Assembly (NCBI GenBank): GCA_964500675.1 | Contig: CAZCNY010000007.1 | Coordinates: 124,001-188,000 of the forward strand | DNA from: CAMLJR01 sp964500675 | GTDB taxonomy: Bacteria > Pseudomonadota > Gammaproteobacteria > Pseudomonadales > CAMLJR01 | DNA length: 64,000 bases | Direction: 5' to 3' | Made by a program: the position numbers and the translations under genes | In this document: piece by piece, positions 60,014 through 64,000 of the stretch | Position numbering within the stretch: position 1 is the first letter of the stretch | Layout of the letters: the number at the start of each line of letters is the position of its first letter | Notes under the pieces: model-generated | What the model was told of the DNA's origin: nothing | What the model saw: the letters and a program-made list of their open reading frames with translations, nothing else | The model's database searches: none

Positions 60014-60901
60014 ATGAGTGCAACAAATCCCGGTCCGGCGCTTAATTGCGCCGGGCGTGTTTTGGATCTTTCGCGACCGCGTGTCATGGGCATCCTCAAC
60101 GTTACCCCTGATTCATTTTCCGATGGCGGAGCCGTTTTTTCTGCGGGCAAGCTGGTGCCCGAAAAAGCCTTGCGGCGCGCGGCGCAAATGGTTGCCGACG
60201 GCGCCGATATGATCGATATCGGCGGCGAGTCGACGCGCCCTGGTGCCACTTCGGTTTCAACGCAGGAGGAGATGGATCGTGTGTTGCCCGTCATCGAGTT
60301 GCTGGCGCGCGAGCTCGATGTGGTGTTATCGATTGATACGAGCAATCCCTTGGTTATGCTGGCGGCAGCGGCGAGCGGTGCCGGCTTTATCAACGATGTG
60401 CGCGCGCTGTGTCGGCCCGATGCCGCCAAGGCGGCCGCCGCGTCCGGGCTGCCCGTCTGCCTCATGCACATGCGCGGCGACCCGGCGTCGATGCAAGCCG
60501 ATCCGTATTACGGCGACGTCGTCGCCGAGGTCCGGGACTTCCTGGCGCAGCGCATAGAGGCGTGTACTAAACTGGGGGTCGCCCGCCGCAATATCGTTAT
60601 CGATCCCGGCTTCGGGTTCGGCAAGACCACTCTGCACAATTTGCAGCTGCTCAATCGATTGGATCAAATGCTGGTGTTGCGATGTCCTGTGCTGGTAGGA
60701 CTTTCGCGCAAATCATTGATTGGCGCCGTGCTCAAACGGCCGCTGGGGGAGCGCTTGGCGGGTAGTCTCGCGCTGGCGGCGATGGCCGCTCAGCGCGGTG
60801 CAGTCATATTTCGAGTGCATGATGTCCGCGAGACGGTCGATGTGGTCCGGCTCTGCCGTGCAGTAGATGAAGTGTCATGCAGTCATGAAGGAGCAATGTG
60901 A
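60014..60901 (+). CDS. folP: Dihydropteroate synthase
   Basis: Joins p-aminobenzoate to dihydropterin pyrophosphate in folate synthesis; target of sulfonamides. The 295-aa protein carries VMGILNVTPDSFSDGG, DMIDIGGESTRPGA and IVIDPGFGFGKTTLHN, all typical. The start at 60014 is chosen since it lies just after the ftsH stop; the frame is open inside ftsH but not conserved. It ends exactly where glmM begins. Confidence 0.96.
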   Translation: MSATNPGPALNCAGRVLDLSRPRVMGILNVTPDSFSDGGAVFSAGKLVPEKALRRAAQMVADGADMIDIGGESTRPGATSVSTQEEMDRVLPVIELLARELDVVLSIDTSNPLVMLAAAASGAGFINDVRALCRPDAAKAAAASGLPVCLMHMRGDPASMQADPYYGDVVAEVRDFLAQRIEACTKLGVARRNIVIDPGFGFGKTTLHNLQLLNRLDQMLVLRCPVLVGLSRKSLIGAVLKRPLGERLAGSLALAAMAAQRGAVIFRVHDVRETVDVVRLCRAVDEVSCSHEGAM

Positions 60902-62239
60902 ATGAGCAGGCGTTATTTTGGTACCGATGGTGTACGTGGTTTGGTGGGTGAGGGGCCGATCAATCCTGAGTTTGTGTTGAAGTTGGGGTGGGCTGCGGGA
61001 AAAGTTTTTGCACGCGGCGGCCGCAGTAAAGTCATCATCGGCAAGGACACACGCATCTCCGGTTACATGTTTGAATCGGCACTCGAAGCCGGGCTGGTAG
61101 CGGCGGGGGTCGATGTGTCGTTGCTGGGACCGATGCCGACACCGGCGATCGCCTATTTGACGCGCACATTTCACGCGCAGGCGGGCATTGTGATCAGCGC
61201 ATCGCACAATCCCTATCACGATAATGGCATCAAGTTTTTTTCGAGCGAGGGCACGAAATTGCCCGACGCGATCGAGCTGGAAATTGAAAAACAAATCGAC
61301 CAGCCGATGACGACAGTGGAATCGGCGCAACTCGGTAAAGTGGTGCGTATCAACGATGCCGAGGGGCGTTACATTGAATTCTGTAAAAGTACGGTGCCCT
61401 CGTATTTCAATCTGCGCGGCAAGAAAATTGTGGTCGATTGCGCCAACGGCGCCAACTATCACGTCGCGCCCGCGGTGCTCGATGAATTGGGCGCCTCAGT
61501 GATTGCGTTAGGTGTGGAGCCGAATGGGCTCAATATCAATGCCGATGTCGGTTCGACCTCCCCCGAAACGTTGCGCCGCCGCGTATTGATAGAGAAAGCC
61601 GACCTCGGTATCGCATTCGATGGCGACGGCGATCGCGTTTTATTTGTCGATCATTGCGGTGAGCTGGTCGATGGCGATGAGCTGCTCTATATCATCGCGT
61701 GCGATCAATTGCGCACGCGCGGCAGTTGTAGCGGCGTGGTCGGCACGTTGATGTCGAATCTCGGTTTTGAGCTGGCATTAGCGGAGCTTGAAATTCCGTT
61801 TGCGCGCGCAAAAGTCGGCGATCGCTATGTCAACGAGTTGATGAAGTCGCGTGGTTGGCAATTGGGCGGAGAAAATTCTGGGCATATCATCTGTGCCGAT
61901 GTGACGACGACGGGTGACGGTATTATCTCGGCGCTGAAAGTGTTGTTTGCAATCGTCAATACCGGCAAATCGCTGCACGAACTTAAGTCAGGGATGCAGA
62001 AATTTCCGCAGATTATGCACAACGTTAAGCTTGCGCAGCGCTTTGATCTCGATGCGACGCCCACAGTGCGCGACGCGGTGGCGGTGGTTGAGGAAAAACT
62101 TGCGGGTCGCGGCCGCGTCTTGTTGCGACCGTCGGGTACCGAGCCGGTCGTGCGGGTGATGGTTGAAGGTGAAGATAGTGCGCTGGTTCAAATGCTCTGT
62201 AGCGAACTCGCGGATGCCGTGAAGCGCGCCATTGGCTGA
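60902..62239 (+). CDS. glmM: Phosphoglucosamine mutase
   Basis: Converts glucosamine-6-phosphate to glucosamine-1-phosphate for peptidoglycan and lipopolysaccharide. The 445-aa protein has the phosphoserine loop VISASHNPYHDNGIKFF (Ser101), the metal loop AFDGDGDRVLFVD, the sugar loop GGENSGH and the phosphate-binding RPSGTEPVVRVM. GGAG lies 8 bases upstream and the ATG directly abuts the folP stop, so translation is coupled. Confidence 0.97.
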   Translation: MSRRYFGTDGVRGLVGEGPINPEFVLKLGWAAGKVFARGGRSKVIIGKDTRISGYMFESALEAGLVAAGVDVSLLGPMPTPAIAYLTRTFHAQAGIVISASHNPYHDNGIKFFSSEGTKLPDAIELEIEKQIDQPMTTVESAQLGKVVRINDAEGRYIEFCKSTVPSYFNLRGKKIVVDCANGANYHVAPAVLDELGASVIALGVEPNGLNINADVGSTSPETLRRRVLIEKADLGIAFDGDGDRVLFVDHCGELVDGDELLYIIACDQLRTRGSCSGVVGTLMSNLGFELALAELEIPFARAKVGDRYVNELMKSRGWQLGGENSGHIICADVTTTGDGIISALKVLFAIVNTGKSLHELKSGMQKFPQIMHNVKLAQRFDLDATPTVRDAVAVVEEKLAGRGRVLLRPSGTEPVVRVMVEGEDSALVQMLCSELADAVKRAIG

Positions 62240-62310
62240 TCCCATCTTCGCTGGTTTAACTGCGACGCTTTTTGGTTTACCATTGCCCGCCGTTTTGACA
62301 GGGGGATGGC

Positions 62311-63054
62311 ATGCGTCGCAAGTTAGTCATCGGCAACTGGAAAATGCATGGCACCTACGCGGCAAACGCGGCGCTGGTGAGCAAGTTGTTGCGCACGTTA
62401 CCGATTCTGTCGCATGTCGAGGTCGCTGTCTGCCCGCCGTTTGTTTACTTATCCTCGGTGCGCGAGCAGCTGGCGACCAGCGCTGTAAAGCTCGGCGCGC
62501 AAAACGTTTGCACCGAAGCGCAAGGGGCATTCACTGGCGAAGTATCCGCAGTGATGCTGCGCGATTGCGGCTGTGATTTCGTTATCGTCGGTCACTCGGA
62601 GCGTCGTCAGCTGTTCAATGAAAGCGACGAGCAAACGGCGATAAAAGCGTCGCTCGCGCTGCGCAGCGGATTGACGCCGATCATTTGCGTTGGTGAAAGT
62701 CTCGCAGAGCGCGAAGCGGGCGATGCGCTTCGTGTAATCGAGCGCCAGCTCGGAGTGGTACAGGAAAAACTGAGCGCCGCCGATTTGCAGCGCATCGTTA
62801 TCGCCTACGAACCGATATGGGCGATAGGTACTGGGTTTACGGCGACACCCGAGCAGGCGCAAGCGGTACACGCGTTTATTCGGCAACAATTGCGAGCGCA
62901 GCAAGCTGATGGAGTGCCGGTTTTATACGGCGGCAGTGTGAAAGCCGATAATGCGCAAGTGTTGTTTGCGCAAGCGGATATCGATGGCGGCCTCATTGGA
63001 GGCGCCTCACTTAAAGCAGAGGAGTTTGCCGCGATTTGTCGAGCGGCGGAATAA
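62311..63054 (+). CDS. tpiA: Triosephosphate isomerase
   Basis: Interconverts dihydroxyacetone phosphate and glyceraldehyde-3-phosphate. The 247-aa protein has GNWKMHG (Lys), catalytic His95 in VGHSERRQLF, catalytic Glu167 in AYEPIWAIGTG and the phosphate-binding YGGSVKADN. GGGGG precedes the ATG. It is followed after 6 bases by secG. Confidence 0.97.
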   Translation: MRRKLVIGNWKMHGTYAANAALVSKLLRTLPILSHVEVAVCPPFVYLSSVREQLATSAVKLGAQNVCTEAQGAFTGEVSAVMLRDCGCDFVIVGHSERRQLFNESDEQTAIKASLALRSGLTPIICVGESLAEREAGDALRVIERQLGVVQEKLSAADLQRIVIAYEPIWAIGTGFTATPEQAQAVHAFIRQQLRAQQADGVPVLYGGSVKADNAQVLFAQADIDGGLIGGASLKAEEFAAICRAAE

Positions 63055-63060
63055 ATCGTT

Positions 63061-63453
63061 ATGCAAATGTTAATTATTGTCGTGCATGTACTGGCCGCGC
63101 TGTGCATTATTGGCTTGATACTCATTCAACAAGGTAAAGGCGCTGATATGGGGGCATCGTTTGGCGCCGGCGCATCGCAAACGTTGTTTGGAAGTCGCGG
63201 GAGTGGTAACGCGTTAACGCGTGTTACCGCAATTCTTGCAACAATTTTCTTTGCGACGAGTCTCGCGCTGTCCGTGCTGGCGAAAAAGAATTCGGAACAT
63301 GCAGGTCAGATCGATTTACCAGCAGCAGCGATGAGTGCAACGCAGGCGCAAAAAGCGCCGGCACCTGGAAAATCTGTTGACGAGGTTCCTGCAGTCGAGC
63401 ACAATTCCGCGCCTGCTGCAGGCGAGGTTCCGTCCGCGCCCGCGCAGAAGTAA
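63061..63453 (+). CDS. secG: Preprotein translocase subunit SecG
   Basis: A 130-aa inner-membrane subunit of SecYEG. It has two transmembrane helices (about 1-20 and 55-75) flanking the conserved cytoplasmic segment LIQQGKGADMGASFGAGASQTLFGSRGSGNALTR, and an Ala/Pro-rich C-terminal tail. It lies between tpiA and tRNA-Leu, as in most gammaproteobacteria. Confidence 0.96.
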   Translation: MQMLIIVVHVLAALCIIGLILIQQGKGADMGASFGAGASQTLFGSRGSGNALTRVTAILATIFFATSLALSVLAKKNSEHAGQIDLPAAAMSATQAQKAPAPGKSVDEVPAVEHNSAPAAGEVPSAPAQK

Positions 63454-63469
63454 TCTGCATACTGAATTT

Positions 63470-63554
63470 GCCCAGGTGGTGAAATTGGTATACACGCTAC
63501 CTTGAGGTGGTAGTGGCGCAAGCCGTGCTGGTTCGAGTCCAGTCCTGGGCACCA
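63470..63554 (+). tRNA. tRNA-Leu (anticodon GAG)
   Basis: An 85-base gene with acceptor arm GCCCAGG/CCTGGGC, encoded CCA (63552-63554), anticodon loop CTTGAGG giving GAG, a long variable arm typical of class II tRNAs, and the T-loop GGTTCGAGTCC. It starts 16 bases after secG. Confidence 0.97.
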
Positions 63555-63564
63555 AATGGAAAAT

Positions 63565-63592
63565 AAAAAAACCCGCTTTTGCGGGTTTTTTT
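63565..63592 (+). terminator. Rho-independent terminator after tRNA-Leu
   Basis: ACCCGC (63571-63576) pairs with GCGGGT (63581-63586), extended by A-run/T-run pairing on both sides, with a TTTT loop. The symmetric A and T runs make it bidirectional, so it also serves the convergent pentapeptide gene. Confidence 0.95.
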
Positions 63593-63606
63593 ATTTGCGG
63601 TCGTGG

Positions 63607-63948
63607 CTATCTGTTATAGCGCAGGCGCGTTCCAGCCATCACCGATAAGCGAATTTCTTCGGCGCTCAACTCTTTCGGAAAGTAACAGCCGGATATTTTC
63701 GCTTCGATCATGCTCGCTCCTTCTAAGTTGGTGTTGCGAAAATCAATGCCGCGTAAATCGGCTCCGCGAAAATACGCATCGCCAAAATCGAGGCCGTCGG
63801 CGTTCATGTCGCGCAAGTCGAGATTGCGGTAGACACCGCCGCGCAGCGTGGCTGATTTTGCCGCCTCGTGGCGACGATTGAACTCGGCGATGTTCTCGTT
63901 GTAGAGCAATTGGTAGATGGGATCGGTGTGGATTTGTGGAGCGGCCAT
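63607..63948 (-). CDS. Small pentapeptide-repeat protein
   Basis: A 113-aa protein. After a charged helical N-terminus (PIYQLLYNENIAEFNRRHEAAK) come about ten pentapeptide units with the A(D/N)LxX pattern (LRGGVYRNLDLRDMNADGLDFGDAYFRGADLRGIDFRNTNLEGASMIEAKISGCYF), which fold into a right-handed square beta-helix. The function of such short members is unknown. The ATG at 63948 has GAGAT upstream; TTG 63963 is less likely. Where rimP-nusA often follow the tRNA in relatives, this gene is present on the opposite strand. Confidence 0.85.
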   Translation of the reverse strand: MAAPQIHTDPIYQLLYNENIAEFNRRHEAAKSATLRGGVYRNLDLRDMNADGLDFGDAYFRGADLRGIDFRNTNLEGASMIEAKISGCYFPKELSAEEIRLSVMAGTRLRYNR

Positions 63949-64000
63949 AATGCGATCTCGCAATTTGATGCGGATTAACGATAGAGCGATGGACTAACTA

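Overview
The window looks like a chromosomal segment of a gammaproteobacterium. The right end carries the gammaproteobacterial housekeeping order carA-carB-greA-(yhbY)-ftsH-folP-glmM-tpiA-secG-tRNA-Leu(GAG). The chemotaxis cluster has the gene order of the Pseudomonas che2 (F7-type) locus. The carboxylic acid reductase operon, sulfotransferase and TetR/IclR/MarR regulators suggest an aerobic, motile lineage that degrades lipid, hydrocarbon or steroid-like carbon. Genus cannot be fixed from the sequence alone.

Layout. 1-0.4 kb: 3' end of a secreted fibronectin-III protein. 0.4-8 kb: a glyoxylate-node cluster of icd, glcB (malate synthase G) and aceK on the minus strand, a divergent LysR regulator, and an isocitrate-lyase-like gene whose active site has been lost. 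8-13 kb: DUF2127 membrane protein, secreted metallophosphoesterase, EAL-CBS-GGDEF protein and CHAD protein. 12.8-15.9 kb: AT-richer patch with a MarR regulator, a lipoprotein alpha/beta-hydrolase and a decayed fragment of a paralogue of that hydrolase. 15.9-23.4 kb: TetR facing an operon of carboxylic acid reductase, kinase-like protein, enoyl-CoA hydratase-like protein and SDR. 23.5-28.3 kb: membrane protein, LysR, and cysC-sat (sulfate to PAPS). 28.3-36.6 kb: MASE1-CHASE-PAS-GGDEF protein, di-haem peroxidase, phosphoesterase lipoprotein, and IclR divergent from a PAPS-dependent sulfotransferase. 36.7-38.4 kb: gene-poor scar holding an IS5-type transposase remnant abutting a deleted dapB remnant. 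38.4-51.1 kb: chemotaxis cluster (MCP-like, STAS, CheY, CheA, CheW, PAS-MCP, CheR, CheD, CheB), a convergent STAS/PP2C-kinase pair and an HD-GYP gene. 51.1-64 kb: corA and the housekeeping block.

How the genes work together. AceK phosphorylates isocitrate dehydrogenase to divert carbon through the glyoxylate shunt, and malate synthase G consumes the glyoxylate. Because the lyase-like protein here lacks catalytic residues, a functional isocitrate lyase should lie elsewhere. CysC and Sat make the PAPS that the sulfotransferase 7 kb away needs. Four proteins make or break cyclic-di-GMP, and a partner-switch module sits beside the chemosensory genes.

Most notable observations: the isocitrate-lyase-like pseudoenzyme; an array of four adjacent hairpins before the HD-GYP gene; a recurrent set of about 18-22 bp tandem duplications at gene borders (some containing the stop codon or ribosome-binding site) and one in frame inside aceK; the IS5/dapB scar; a CheZ-like motif in the MCP-like protein; and the absence of rlmE from its usual place before ftsH. 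No prophage, CRISPR array or complete insertion sequence was seen.
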